From NCBI GenBank assembly GCA_023374025.1, contig SIJG01000002.1:3541626-3605625 (forward strand): 64,000 nucleotides of DNA. Reading direction: 5' to 3'. Position numbers and translations under genes: made by a program. The notes under the pieces were generated by a model. That model was not told where the DNA came from, did no database searches, and saw only the letters and a list, made by a program, of their open reading frames with translations. Every line of letters starts with the position of its first letter. Positions within the stretch are counted from its first letter, which is position 1. Shown one piece after another: positions 1-12,129 of this stretch. The stretch comes from Heterodera schachtii. Its lineage: Eukaryota; Nematoda; Chromadorea; Rhabditida; Heteroderidae.

Positions 1-117
1 AGACCAACACATTTAACAAATAAAATTCGGATTTAAATTTTAATAAAGCAATATAAAAAGAGAGGGATTTAAAAAAATTAATTTAAATTTTTTAATTGGG
101 CAATTAAAAAAAAACAC

Positions 118-1160
118 CGTAAGGCAACGTGTCCGGGTACTGGTTGCGCTCGCCCATGCGCACCCCGACTTCGGTGGTGCACCGTTGCGGGTCCACAGAG
201 CGTTGGATCATCTGCCAAATGGCCAAATCGAATCATTCAGATAATAAATTATTTATTTTCCCATTAATTTTAAATTAATTTTAATTATCTTTTTTTAATT
301 AAAATTTAATAACAAGAAAACGACTGATCAATTAACAACCTTTGGCTTCATATTAAAGTAATATTTTTACATTTTCTAGAGACCGTAACGGATTTTCTGG
401 TACTGAGATGTGCTTTTTTCTCTAAATCAAAAAATTCTCAAATATCTCTTAAATTGTATGCCTGGAGCGAAAAATTTTTACGGATTTTTGAAATATTTTC
501 AAAATTTTTCATTGAGAAGTTTTTGAATCATAGAAAAAAGGCCGTCTCAGTACCAGCGAGCCCGTTCCGGTCTTTACATTTTATATTCAAAATAATTGAA
601 AAATGATTTTTCCTTTTTTAGGAATTGTTAAATTTTGTACAAAAAATTATACATGAAATAAAAATTTACCAAAAATTCGCCCTTGAACAATATCCTCTTC
701 TTTCTTCTCTCCTGCACATAGGCAACAAATTTTGAGGCCTATAAATAAAATAAAATTAATATTTAAATATTTTAAATATTTTTTATTTACATCGATTGGT
801 GCTGTCGGTGCCTGTAACATGGCCTTCTCCTCTTGGACTGAAAAAAAGAATAAAAAAGATTTTTTAAAAATTCTTTTAGCCAAGGCTTACAAATTTTAAA
901 TGGGAAAAATCCTCGTTTTTAGGAAAATATTAGTATTAAAATTAAATTTATTAAACTATTTATAAATTGTTATTGTAAAAATTTTCAAAAATTAATTTAT
1001 TTAAAATAAAATTAATCGATTTTTTTGTTTTTCTTGCATTATTATAATATTTTTTAAATTTAATATAATTAAATTTTAAAGTTTTTTTTAACCAAGCACC
1101 TTCTTGCATTTCCTGCATTAATTTTGAGAATTGAGTTCGGAGTTTATTTAAAGAATCCAT
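118..1160 (-). CDS. 5' part of a gene, possibly a protein tyrosine phosphatase (4 exons, partial)
   Basis: Four short exons read on the minus strand: 1160-1100, 837-791, 738-670 and 211-118. Each has AG/GT borders and the phases agree (1, 0, 0, 1). The product starts MDSLNKLRTQFSKLMQEMQE, an amphipathic, coiled-coil-like helix. It continues with FVAYVQERRKKRILFKGEF and ends at RNQYPDTLPY. An EF motif followed about 25 residues later by N-x-Y-(x)3-LPY resembles the start of a classical tyrosine phosphatase domain, whose hallmark is NRY...LPYD. The catalytic HC(x)5R loop would lie left of the window and is not seen, so the family is an inference. The start is the only ATG preceding the exon chain. 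Intron 3 holds a small inverted-repeat element. The gene continues past the left edge. Confidence 0.45.
376..572. mobile_element. MITE with 10-bp target duplication (MULE-like)
   Basis: A 197-bp element is flanked by the direct repeat TTTACATTTT (366-375 and 573-582). The ends are imperfect inverted repeats: GACCGTAACGG near the left end pairs with GACCGGAACGG read inward from the right. Both are followed by CTGGTACTGAG in the same relative position. It lies in intron 3 of the phosphatase-like gene. The 9-10 bp duplication fits Mutator-like elements. No coding capacity. Confidence 0.7.
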
Positions 1161-1719
1161 TTTTGGGGGTAATTTTAATTTTTTATTTTATTTTTTTGAG
1201 TGATCCCATTTTTAGAAAGAAAGGTTAAAAATGCCTATGAAATTTGAACCCATTTTCACAGGTGAAAGAAGTGAAAAATATTCCCATACATTGTGATGAG
1301 CGCCTAAATGTGTTAATAAAACAAAAAAAACATTGAGAAAATGTGCCAATTTTTATGGAAAAAATAAATTTTATTTTTGTATTTTTTTTATTTTTTAAAT
1401 TATTATTTTTTGCAATAAGCGATGAGAATATATGTATGTCAAATTTAAATAAAAATAAAGATTGAAAAAAACAGAATCAGTTTATCTCCAATCTAACGGG
1501 AAAAAAAGTAGGGGAATGGGGAAAATGCCTAAAAATACCGGAAATTCCGGGTTTGAAGAAACAAACAAAAACATTTTGGCACACATTTTGGCACATGAAT
1601 AGAAAAGTAAATAATAAATCTCTAACTAATTTCAGAATTTTCCAAATTATCACGTTTCTTGCTGCCTCGATTTAGACAAAAAGAAATTTTTTTTTTAAGT
1701 TTTTCCCTTGGTTTTATTT
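1161..1719. other. AT-rich intergenic stretch
   Basis: Mostly A/T homopolymer-rich sequence between the phosphatase-like gene and the small ORF at 1720. I see no exon with consistent splice borders and no clear repeat. Confidence 0.6.
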
Positions 1720-2136
1720 TTATACGTCATTAGCAAAGGCCCCCCAAGTGCCAACAAATTTCAATGGCATTTCGCGCGCAATTCGCAGAACCGCGCGGGG
1801 CAAACAGTTAGGCGTTCGTACAAAAAATTGTACGGAACTGAGACGCGTGCGCAAGCGGATGTAGGCACGCCGGAACACATAGTAATGGCACGGGGGCGGC
1901 TGGTCCAGCGCGATTTGCGGCCCAGGTAACGGTTTGTGACGGAACGTGCCACCGCGTGGGGCAAGCGTTCCGCCGACCGCCTTCGCTGTGCCGGTGCGGC
2001 GCAGCGACGGGGGCGCAACGCCGGCGGCAATGAACGGGTCCAACGCGTTGGCCCAGCGGCGCCGACTCCGATTGGTGTACACAATGCGGTGGTGGTGGTG
2101 GGGCGAGCTGAAGAGGCCAGCAGGCGTGGCCGCCAT
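1720..2136 (-). CDS. hypothetical 138-residue protein
   Basis: A GC-rich island in AT-rich DNA carries one open minus-strand frame from MAATPAGLFSS to a TAA. The C-terminal half is basic and hydrophobic (segments YVFRRAYIRLRTRLSSVQFF and REMPLKFVGTWGAF). I chose the ATG at 2136; the frame is open further upstream to 2211. The N-terminal part has a His run. I do not recognise the family. A small basic mitochondrial or ribosomal-type protein is possible but unsupported. An overlapping minus-strand frame at 1761-2084 looks like a compositional shadow. Confidence 0.4.
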   Translation of the reverse strand: MAATPAGLFSSPHHHHRIVYTNRSRRRWANALDPFIAAGVAPPSLRRTGTAKAVGGTLAPRGGTFRHKPLPGPQIALDQPPPCHYYVFRRAYIRLRTRLSSVQFFVRTPNCLPRAVLRIAREMPLKFVGTWGAFANDV

Positions 2137-2211
2137 TGTTACAGTACAGTGAGGCACACGGTAAAACAAATTACTGTACAATAATTTGGCTCGATTTACG
2201 AAAAGTGCCAA

Positions 2212-3957
2212 GAAAAATTTTTAGCTAAGAGAAAGTTACATAGTTGCCAATACTTGAGAATGTGCGGGTTTTGTTGGGCTGCTCAAGAGTCGTAATTTTC
2301 TAAGTATCGAGAATCCATTATGATATTTGGTAATTCCTTGTTTTGCTACCCCCTCCCCCTAGAAAAAACTCTAAATTTAAAAAAAAATCAATATATGTAA
2401 ATCTATGACCACCAGATGTCATCAGATGTCAAAACAAATATCTTTTTCAAGATCAATGACCTTGAAAACCCCAAAATATTTTTTTTTTTTAAATTTTTCG
2501 TGAGGGAAGGGGATACCAAAATACAGAAGTACCGAATTTTTTTGACTTCAAATTGCTATTTTTCAGAAAATAGACACGAAATTTTTGGGGGCGACTGAGT
2601 AAAAAAATAAAACCATCCTTATGTTGAATGATGAAGTATAAAACAACTGGAGATTGTTCTTTATCTGCATGGATTTTTTTGGTCCCCGTCCGGCGGGGCC
2701 CAAATCCGTTGAAATTTTTGGGGATGGGCCACCACCAGCAACAGAACTCTCCCCAACGGGGGGGGGGGGGAGCTTTTTTCTGTTTGCCCCCGCGCCAATT
2801 GTCCCCCCAGGGGGTGTCGTGTTTCAAGCATCAATCCCCCGCTTTTTATTCAGCCGCCTGTTCAATTACCCCCCCCCCCCCCCGTCCCGTAAAGCAATTC
2901 AATTTTCAATAAGTCGCGCGCTTCGCGTTGTGTCGCGGAAGAAATTTAAAAAGATTTTTATTTGAAAAATAAAAGCTTTGATCTTATTGCACGATTGCTT
3001 TGATTTTTATTTCTTTTGAATATAAATTGGAACTCAGAAAAATTCGTAAAATAATAATAAATATAAATACGGGTAAAAAAAATGCCAAAAAACAAAATAT
3101 GTATTTTCTATAAAAATATTAAAAATTAATTTAAAATATTTTACCAACAAAAATATTGTCTAAAAACAAAAAAAATGCCTTTCTTAAGATACTTGTCATT
3201 TAAAAATAAATTTATGAAAATGGCGGTCCATGTTCTTCTTATTGTTAGTCCCTAATTTTTTACCATTTAATTTAAATACGTTGAAAATTTAAATGTCGTC
3301 AAAAGTTAATTTAGAATTTTGTATGTGAGAACTTTGTTCTTTTTTTTATCTATTGAACCTTTTTTTAGTCACTTCGCTTCAAAATGCTTTCAATGCCTTG
3401 GCCACCATAAGAAAAAAAAAAGAATTTTCTCATCTCCATTTAATTTTAATGAGTGTTTCATTTAATTGGTGATGTAAGAAAAAAGTGGAAAATAAAATGG
3501 GGAAGAAAAAAAATTCAGAAAAAAAACATTATAAGAACTTAGAAATTAATTAAACGAGGCCACAAATATAAAATGAAATGAGGCAATGTCGAGAAAAAGG
3601 ACAAGAACAAAGGACGGAGTTGGCCCGTTCCCGGTGTCCCCCCCCCCCCCCCCCCCCGAGCACCCTTTTAAACCCTTTGGCCCTTCTCCGTACCAGGGTA
3701 ACAAGTAAGTGGAATTTTAATTACGAAAATCCGTAATCCATAATTATTGATTTCCTTAAAAATAATCTGCAACCTGTCAATGAAAATAACAGGGCTTAAG
3801 TTAGAGTTTATTATTTACAAAAACAAAAAACAATAAATAAATTTTGCGATTAAGCTTTTGAAATAAAAATAAAATGTAGTTTTTTTGCTACCAAAATGCC
3901 GTAATCATAATTTGCCTACAATACTGCCCGTCTACTCGCTCCCCGTTTCCCTTTGCT
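2212..3957. other. intergenic, AT-rich with G/C homopolymer runs
   Basis: No supportable exon. Contains long G runs near 2760 and C runs near 2870 and 3640, in otherwise AT-rich DNA. Confidence 0.5.
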
Positions 3958-5667
3958 CTAATTGGTTGACCACCGACCATTCATAAAACGGCGCTGGATG
4001 GCGGCGGGCGAATAATGCCCCCATGGGAAGCGGCGCCGTGTCCGCCGTTGCTGACTGCGTTGGGTGGTGCGACGCGACAGTGTTGTTGCTGTACGACGGA
4101 CAGTCGTGTGGTGCCGCTGAATACGTTCAACCGACCCGGTGGCGGCCGGCACTGGCGATGCCGTCCGATGCCGATAGCGCTGGCTTGCATTGTGGCGATT
4201 CCGGTGCCGCGCTGACAGTCCGCCGTCATCGCCCGCCTCCATCTGCTGTTGCTCGTCATCCGTTAGGGCGCTGCTGTCATACCCATCCGCATCTTCGGCG
4301 CAGCCGTTGAGCATGGCGCCGTTGGCATCGTCGCCACCGCCGCCAACATTTCGGAGCAGTTCAAGCACCAGCGACAGTTCGGACGCACTGCGCCGCTTGA
4401 ACAGCTTCAGCTGGCGTAGCGAGCGTAAGAAGGGCAGCATTGATTGCTGCTGCTGCTTGCCGCTTCCGCACACATTCGGCTCTGACCGTACCGCAGCCGC
4501 GTGCTGTTGACGCCGACGGCGTTGCTGAACCGCAGCGTCCTGTTGATCATCATCATTACCATTGCCATGATAATGGTTGGTGGGGGGTAGTGGCGAGCAT
4601 GAGCCGGCGCTGAACAGCGGTGGAGGCGGTAACAGCAGTGAGGACGGGCGCTCGCGCGGCATCATCGGTGACGCGGGCTGCGATACCCAACCGCCACCCA
4701 TGGCCGCAGTTGAACGGTGCTGCTGCAGCATGGGTGAAGCCGACGTGGAAGCGACAGAGGATGGCGGCGACGAGGACATCGCCCACGTACCACCGCGCGC
4801 ACCGGAAGCGGACGGGTCCGGCACGGAAAGAAACTGCTGCTGCTGCTGCTGTTGTGATGTCGTCGCATGCGACGGCGAAACATTTGGCACCGCAAGTGGT
4901 CGCTGCCGACTGCGCAGCAGCGACTGATCGCTGTTGCTGTTCCGCCGCAGCGAGCTGGTGGGGGCGGCGGCCAACACGGCAGCAAACGCTGCGACCGAAG
5001 ACGTCACGGAGCCACGGTGTTGCTGTTGTTGCGATAGGTACTCGTTGCTGTTGCCGTATCGTCTCGTCACACTCGGTGACGTACTGCTGCTGTTGTTGTT
5101 GTGCCGTCGTCGTGACACACTGGGCGACGGCGACAACTTGGTCACCTTTGGTGGCATTTTTGTGCCCCCAGCCGTGGTATTGTTAACCCCATTAGCAGCA
5201 ACAGCGGACGATCGTCGACGCGCTCCTTGTTGCTGTCGATTTGGTGATGATGATGATGATGGCGCAGAAGGTACTGCTTGACGCCGTGTGGGTGATGTTC
5301 CACCTTTCCCAACAATACTGGGTCGTTGCCTATGTATTGGTGATGATGGTGGTGGTAATGGTGATCCACCACCTCCAGGTACAGCTTGATGTCGTTTATT
5401 TGATGATGATGATGGAAGATAAAGTTGGTGTTGTTGTGGTTGTTCTCCAAGCACTGCTTGACGTCGAGTGGGAGAGCCTTGTTGCTGTTGTCCAGTCGCA
5501 CCAACAGCAGAAGACCCTCCTTGTTGTTGATGTCTTCTGTTTGTTGTTGGCAAAGGTTGCTGCTGCTGTTGTTGCTGCTGCTGTTGTTGCTGCTGCTTTG
5601 GTTGTCCTCCACGTACTGCTTGGTGTTGTTGCTTTTGTTGTGCCTCCGACTGGGCCGTACGGCGCAT
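3958..5667 (-). CDS. Q/S-rich low-complexity protein, 569 residues
   Basis: One long open frame on the minus strand. The ATG at 5667 directly follows an in-frame TAA, so this is either the true start or very near it; it ends at a stop at 3958. The first ~330 residues are polyglutamine and Ser/Pro/Arg-rich, with repeated RRQAV and SPTRRQAV words and several runs of ten or more Gln. A short ordered-looking segment around residues 410-440 (LPFLRSLRQLKLF, then SELSLVLELLRN) is followed by an acidic stretch. The tail is basic and ends GHYSPAAIQRRFMNGRWSTN. The other five frames over this locus are CAG/CTG shadows. No known domain is recognised. A disordered scaffold or RNA-binding role would be a guess. 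Confidence 0.65.
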   Translation of the reverse strand: MRRTAQSEAQQKQQHQAVRGGQPKQQQQQQQQQQQQQPLPTTNRRHQQQGGSSAVGATGQQQQGSPTRRQAVLGEQPQQHQLYLPSSSSNKRHQAVPGGGGSPLPPPSSPIHRQRPSIVGKGGTSPTRRQAVPSAPSSSSSPNRQQQGARRRSSAVAANGVNNTTAGGTKMPPKVTKLSPSPSVSRRRHNNNSSSTSPSVTRRYGNSNEYLSQQQQHRGSVTSSVAAFAAVLAAAPTSSLRRNSNSDQSLLRSRQRPLAVPNVSPSHATTSQQQQQQQFLSVPDPSASGARGGTWAMSSSPPSSVASTSASPMLQQHRSTAAMGGGWVSQPASPMMPRERPSSLLLPPPPLFSAGSCSPLPPTNHYHGNGNDDDQQDAAVQQRRRRQQHAAAVRSEPNVCGSGKQQQQSMLPFLRSLRQLKLFKRRSASELSLVLELLRNVGGGGDDANGAMLNGCAEDADGYDSSALTDDEQQQMEAGDDGGLSARHRNRHNASQRYRHRTASPVPAATGSVERIQRHHTTVRRTATTLSRRTTQRSQQRRTRRRFPWGHYSPAAIQRRFMNGRWSTN

Positions 5668-7123
5668 TTAAATGAAGCAAATTTTTCGGTGCGGCGTTCT
5701 TTGTTCTGATTAGATGCCAATCGAGTAGATAAAAAACAATTAAAATAACTGTTTGAAGTCTCCGTCGAATCTCCCCAAAAATGCCAATGACTCCGCCCTT
5801 TCTCGTCAGAAAAAGAATTGACACTAAATGGTGTTTAACCCCTTTGGGATTAAGAAAAGAAGACGATTATGCTTGTTTAGGAGTGTCAAGGGATAAGCTT
5901 TTTGCGTTGGAGCTCTCTTTGCTCTGCCGTCAGATCGATGACGGCTTCCGCGAGAGTGTCAAGAATAGGAGGGAGGGGGGGGGGGGGGGGTAATGGAAGT
6001 GAAAGGGCCAATCAGTTGGACTCCCCCCCGGGGGGGGGGGATTAGTGGTGGGACTCACTCGCTTCCCCAATCACTTTCAACAGCTGAGAATGGGAAGCGG
6101 GGAAATGGCGCCACGACCGGCAACAGCAGTAGCTTCTTACCTACCCCCTGCCCCCCCCCCCCCCCCCCTCCCGCCGCCTCCGGCCCGATCGATTGCCACC
6201 GATCGATTTGATCAGCAATCAGTTTAAGCAGCCGGGAGGGCAGGCAGGGCAAGCTAAGGGGCCACCGAGTGCCAACTGTTGTTGCCCCGGGAAGAGAAAA
6301 GCGACGGCAAGAAACGCTTTGATCTTTGGCAATGGTTCCCGGGGCTTTCTCTTTGCTTTCTGTTTCTCGACGGGTGCATGAACAAATTTTGCCTTGAAGA
6401 GCCTTTCTGCTGCTGCTGTTGTTTGTCCTGTGTGAGGAGGCAACAAAATTTTCGTCGGTGGCTACGTGAGGTAACTGAGCGGGCCATGCCAATTGTGCCC
6501 CTGCTGTCGTTGTCCCCGGCGGGCGGAAGGGATGGGCCAAAATGCCCCGGAGGGGTGGGGGGGGCAGAGAGAGGGCACAGGAAGTGTAGGAAAGATGAGA
6601 AAAGCACAAAATTGAAATTTTCCTTCCTCCCCCATTTTTTTGGGCCTACCTATACATACGTAGGTTCATTTTTATATTGGAACAGCACATGATTTATGTG
6701 GCGTGGTCAGAAAAAGAAAGAGAGAGTGGGCGGGGGCGGAGAAGCAAATTTTAAATTTTGGCAAAATGAATGGCCTAAAAAAACAAGCATAGCCCCTGCG
6801 GCGCTGTGCTATATTAATCCCCTTTTGAAACATATACGCTGAAGAAATATAAAATTGAAAATATTTCAAATTACTTTAGTCAAAAAATGCTTCTTTTTAA
6901 TAGTTTTAAATATGATATTTTCCGGTAACGGTTACGGTTACGGTAAAACTGGTAATTACCACCACCACCATTATGGACCACCGTTTCGGATCTTTTACTG
7001 TATTTGTCCGACAAAAAAAAACAACAAATTTACGGAAAACGGAAATGTTATTTACACATCACAATAACTAATTATTATTTAATTAATTTTTAACATTTTG
7101 TTTTAAAGTAATGATAATTAAAT
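5668..7123. other. intergenic, low-complexity GC patches
   Basis: Upstream of the Q-rich gene (which reads away from here). Contains homopolymer G and C tracts (near 5980, 6030, 6150 and 6560) and GC patches open in several frames, none with convincing splice borders or composition. A possible promoter/5'UTR region for the Q-rich gene. Confidence 0.4.
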
Positions 7124-10100
7124 TTAATTGGTCTTAATTGCCACACCTTGGTTGGCTGCTTCAACCGCATTTGGCGAGTGGGGTGAAGGTGATCGAACAA
7201 TAAATCCAAAAAATTCACCAACGGAATCGCCGGAAGGACATTTTGGGATGGGAATTGGCACTCGCCGATGGGAAAGGGTCCGGCGACGATTATACATTTG
7301 AGTAATTTGAGACTAATTGGGGTAATTTGGACCGAAAAGCGTCCTTAAAAAAAAGACAGATCAGCAAGTCAACAAATCAGATCAGATAAACCAAAAGAAG
7401 AGAATAAATTAAAAAAATATCAAAATCTGAAAAAATTAAAGGATGGCAAAAATTAATTTCGAGACAAAATTTACAAAGATAGGGGATCAAAAGATGGCAC
7501 CCATAATTTGAAAACTCTAATTTTGAGCGAACTGTTTGATCACTCCGTGGTGAGCCGAATCGAAAAAAGTGTAGGGGTGAGGTGATCGGAAGAGGCGGGT
7601 CATAATTTATTATATGGTCGTTCTTTTTTTATGGTCGTGTCAACAGAAATGAGCCAAATATTTTTAAAAATTATAATTCAATTATCACTTAATTACCTAA
7701 TTAATTTAATTATTCGATAAACTTCCGTACTGAATGACCCGCTTCTTTCAATCATCCCGCCACACAAGTTTAAAAAAAGAAAGGGGAAGTAATGCTTTTT
7801 GATACTTAGAAAACTCACGTTGGCAAAATGCCAAAAAATGGAATTTTTAAAATAAAAATTATGCATTCCCAAGGGAAAGTGGACCCGGCAAAATGAACGT
7901 TTTGTAATGGAAGTGAATGAATGGGCAAAAATTTGATGGAAGGCCGGCAAAATAATGGCTAATTGGCGTGAGAAGCGGGAAAAAAACGCATTCATTACAC
8001 ACCCATCACACATTATAATTGGGAAATGGTGGCAAAATTAATTTTAAAAAAAGGAACAAATTAATGGGGGGGGGAAATTTAATTCGAAATGAAATTAATA
8101 GCCTAAAGCAATTGGAATAAAATTAAAACAAACGAAAATAATGTCGAATAAAAAACATTTTATGAACGAATACAAAACAATTTTGAGACGGTTAAGAGCA
8201 AAAATACAGAAAAAAAAAATTTTGTAAAAGAATTTCTAATGGGAGACAATTAACTCATTTTTTCATAAAGATTTTTAGATTTTTAAATAATAAATATGAT
8301 ATTTAAACTAATAAAAAAGAATGAAACGAAGGGAGGAAAGGATTTTTTTTGAGTGAGTTTGGCATTGTGTTTCGAGAGAATAAAATTATCTTCTCAAGAC
8401 TCGGCGTCATTAATTCGCGGGAGTGGCATCGAATTATTGAAAAGGCTTATTAATTATGCACAATGACTGAAAGTCCACCAAATTATTATTATTCTATGGT
8501 CGTCGGAACTTCAAATTGAACTCGAGAGCCAATCCCGAGGAATAGAGAAGTAATTCAATGGGAAATTTGGTAGGAAAAGCAATAAAATTGTAATAAAAAA
8601 TAAAAAAACAGAAAAACAAATGAAAATAATAAAAAATAACTTTAGCTCGATTATTTTAAAACTAAAAAAAGAATGAATAGTAAATTTAGTTCTCTTTCGA
8701 AAAGGTTACGGACAAAAAAAAGTTCAGAAATTCAGCTTCTTTTTGCCTAAACTTTGAGATCGAGAAGAAGCTTCCCGAGAGGAACATTACTATCGATCAA
8801 TTAACGCGATAATTGATGATTCCCTAATGGTCGAGCAAATTGCCTACTGTCATTGTTAGTTGCACTTACTGTCAATTACAGTACAGTATGGTAGTACTAC
8901 AATATGTGGTGTTATACAAAAATGCCCAATCGCGCGCGCGTGTTTTAATTTCCTTATACGCACTTGCTTGGAACACGCTGCTGTGGGAGGAACGAAGGTA
9001 CAGAAACTGGGGCATCACCTTAATTAAAATGAATGATTAAAAATTATATTTTTAATTTGGGTATTCATTCCTTTATTTGAATAACTGTTTTTAATTATAT
9101 TTCTCCTTTTAAATGAGTTTAATTTATATGTGGGTTTCGTGTCAAGAAGTTCTTTTAACTACCAAATCGGTGTTGTGTTCTCGAATGCCCAGAAATCCCC
9201 TCTACAATTTCAAGGCTCGACTTAAGAAAATTCTTGGGCTTTTTGGAGAATTTTTTCTCACATTTTTAATCTCGAATTTCTCACGAAATTATCCCCCATG
9301 GAACTGTGTTTTGGTCAACGAAAAAAAAATCATTTTGTTGATTGAAAAATTTAATTTGACGCGGTCGGTGTGGCTAAGTCATGGGTTTTATGTCGGTTTC
9401 GAGAGTCTTGAGTCTCTGCACCGAAATCTCGGACTTAAACAGTACACTTATACAGACCCATCTTTCTCTCGGAAACTACCAATTGCTGTGTGTGGCTGGC
9501 CAAAGCGGCGAACAGTCGCTCATCGGTGGAACGCGCACGCGGCATAGCACTGCCGGCGGCAGCAGAAGTGCCAACAGCGGTGGCGGCACAAAGCCGGGAC
9601 CGACGACGTTGGGATAAGGACTGAATCATTGGCAAAATAAATGTTTATGGCAAAAGAGAAACGGCAATTTTTATTTGTTTTTTTAAAATACATATATATA
9701 TATATATATTTTTTTACTTAATTGTGCATAAAACGGCGGATTGATTTTTGTTCAAAATAGGTTTTTCTCTATGTATTAATTAAAAAATTAAACAAAAAAT
9801 GCTAAAATACAAAATTTTGTATAACTTGTGCTTTTGTCCTTATTCTGAATTTTGTAATACTTAATTTTTAAATGCCAAATTAACGATTTTAATTGTTTTT
9901 AAATTCCGCTCATTTGAATCCCATGAATAGTTTAAAAAATTTGAAAGTGATTTATGCCTAAATGACCAACATTATGGCCGGCACTTTCCTTTAATCCATT
10001 TGACCCTAGCAGATTCTTTGTTAGAAATAATTAATTAATTAAATTATTAATATAACTTAATTAGCCTAATTAGCTGTATGCATCTCGTCACTCACCTCTT

Positions 10101-11007
10101 TTCGGTTTGGCGTGCCAATGCCGCCATTTGCAGTTGTTGTTGTTGTTATTGCTGATGTTGTGCCATGACTTCTCGCGAAGCTCCAGTAATGGCGGATCAT
10201 CTCCTGCAACGAGCGACTCTTGGACATCCGCGTTGGGCCGCCCGCCTTCGATGGCAGCGCCTCCGGCGCTTTGAGCAGCGCTTCGTCCGATGGATGGGAA
10301 GCGAATTGTGTGTCATCTGGCTCTTCCTCCTCCTCCTCCTCCTCATTCCTGTCTCTGTGTACAGCTTCAACTTTAGCCTGCTGTTTTTGTACGTATTCCT
10401 CTTCTTCACTGTTTTCCGCTTCCGCCTCATCCCCGGAGGACGGCTTTTCCTCGTCCTCTTCCTCCTCCTCCGATGTCCATTCAATTCGTGCCAGTTTTTG
10501 CTGCTTCGGCTTCATCTCCGCTTCATCGTCGGCCGGCACAATGGTCAAGTCCTTTGACCATTGAATGCGCGTGGTGAGCAGACGTTGTCGCAGAGTGGAC
10601 TGCTCAAAGTCGGCGGTCCCGGCGCTTGCCGTTGTTGCTGCCGTGCCGGTGCTGCTTGGCTTCCGCTTCGGCGTATTTGTGCCGGCCGCATCGCCAGCGG
10701 CAGAATTGGCATCCTCATCCGCAAACAGATCATCCACAGTTCTGCTGGTGGTCGACTGTTGCCGCAGACGACGGCCAAACGCCCGCAACGGGCTGGTCAA
10801 GCGCCGCGCGTAGCCTCCGCCGCCGCTGGCATGCGGATCGGAGGCAAGCGGATGGGCAGCAAAGGTTAGCGTGGCATTGCCCGAGGCGATGACACCGCAT
10901 GCTGCTGTCGCTGAGGTGCCACCAGCAGTGACATCGGCGGGCACAAATTCGTCCGCGGGTGGTAATCGCACGCGACAATTCTGGTGGAATGGGCACGCGG
11001 AAGACAT
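7124..11007 (-). CDS. Glu-rich acidic protein, 3 exons, 413 residues
   Basis: Exon 1 is 11007-10096, exon 2 is 9620-9480 and exon 3 is 7312-7124. Donors are GAG/gtgagt and TTG/gtagtt; acceptors are gattcag and aattag. All junctions are phase 0 and the frame ends in a TAA. The ATG at 11007 starts MSSACPFHQN; the frame is open a little further up to 11049. Residues ~80-110 carry basic KRK motifs. Residues ~180-240 are acidic (runs of Glu in EEEEEDEEKPSSGDE and NEEEEEEEEPDD). Then comes a Ser/Arg-rich part (SKSRSLQEMIRHYWSF). Exon 2 reads SLSQRRRSRLCAATAVGTS and exon 3 ends PNAVEAANQGVAIKTN. The exon 2 to 3 join across 2.2 kb is inferred from phase only. No known family; a nuclear protein is plausible from composition. 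Confidence 0.6.
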
Positions 11008-11168
11008 TATGAGGATAATTAAGGAGTTAATTATGCAATGGGGTGGCAAGGGCGCCGCAGCAGCAGCAATGGCGCAAATTAATTGTTGTGCAGATAATGA
11101 ATATAAATCATGCAGATTGATTCTGAGTTAATCTTTACAGTCGGTGTTAAGTGCAATACCATGATTAG

Positions 11169-11768
11169 TAGAGACCGGACTTTTAGGCACGAAAATTTCT
11201 CAAATAGGCACCTAAAAAAGGCACCAAAAATGTGAAAAAAGGCATAAAAAATTACAAAAATGGCACGAAAAATTGGAAAAAAAAGGCAGCAAAAATCAAC
11301 ATTTTTCTAGCAAAAAATTTTCCAAGAGACCTTTTTTTTTTTTTTTTTTGCTCTTCAGGCCAAATTTTTTTTATATCAACAAATTTCATAACCGAAGCGA
11401 AAAAAAGAACTTTTTAGCTCCGAAAAAATGACACTTTTTGGGGGTCCCGGCGGTGCCGATAGGCGCCGCGCCCGAAAATTTTTTTTGGAAATTGTAAGAA
11501 TACGATAAGAAAAATTGCAAAAAATTAAAAAATTTCCATTTTTTTCCAAAAATCATGAAAAAGGCATGAAAAAAGGCACCAAAAGGCAAAAAAGGCACCA
11601 AATTTACGTGCCCGGCATAAGGCACCAAAATCGCAAAAAAGGCAAAAAAAGGCACCAAAAAGTTCAAGCTAGAAGCTTCAAACCAAGTTAAAAACTCGTT
11701 TTTCGTGCATATTAGGCCGTAGCAAGTTAGCAAAAAAAAAAGGCATATGCCTCAAAATCCGGTCTCTA
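11169..11768. mobile_element. non-autonomous hAT element, 600 bp, TAGAGACCGG ends
   Basis: Ends are TAGAGACCGG...CCGGTCTCTA, flanked by perfect 8-bp direct repeats ATGATTAG (11161-11168 and 11769-11776). The 8-bp duplication with T at position 2 and A at 7, and the TAGAG end, fit the hAT superfamily. The interior holds repeated GGCACC/AAAA words and the GC-rich cassette at 11444-11470. A shorter relative lies at 55322-55580. No ORF of transposase length. Confidence 0.85.
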
Positions 11769-11858
11769 ATGATTAGAAAGACTAATTAAATTCGAATGCA
11801 AATTCGTATTAAAAGGGAAATGCACTGAGGCATTAAAAACATGAAGCTCTGTTCTAAT

Positions 11859-12129
11859 CAGGGGCGGGGGAAACTTCAAGCTTCATGAAAATTCTCGAAA
11901 CTCCGAGAAAAATAGGCCATTAAATCTCTCGCCGTTGTCTATTTTTATAACAATTTTTTACCACTGATTAAAATTTTGAAAGAGAAAATTGATTTTTGAA
12001 AAACTTCGTGCTTCGAAAAACTTCGCCTTTTAGGGCTTCGAACTTCGAGCTTCAAAAAAAATGGGCGGGCTTCGTTTCGAGCTTCGGCTTCGAGTGCTAA
12101 TTTGTAAGGTGAGCTTCGCCCCATCCCTG
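11859..12129. mobile_element. decayed hAT-type MITE, CAGGG ends
   Basis: Left end CAGGGGCGGGGGAAACTTC; the right end reads inward CAGGGATGGGGCGAAGCTC. Flanking 8-mers GTTCTAAT and GTTTTGAT agree at 6 of 8 positions. The interior is rich in the words CTTCGA and GCTTCG. 271 bp, non-coding, 90 bp from the 600-bp hAT element. Confidence 0.55.

Noticed and set aside
4190..5720. Long Cys-, Leu- or Asn-rich frames opposite or beside the Q-rich gene
   Set aside because: They are CAG/CTG repeat shadows of the minus-strand gene.
6055..6692. Several 100-180 codon frames on both strands
   Set aside because: Low-complexity GC tract; competing frames overlap fully and none has a protein-like pattern.
9113..9547. 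144-codon plus-strand frame
   Set aside because: Its GC-rich 3' part is antisense to exon 2 of the Glu-rich gene and the 5' part is AT-rich intron.
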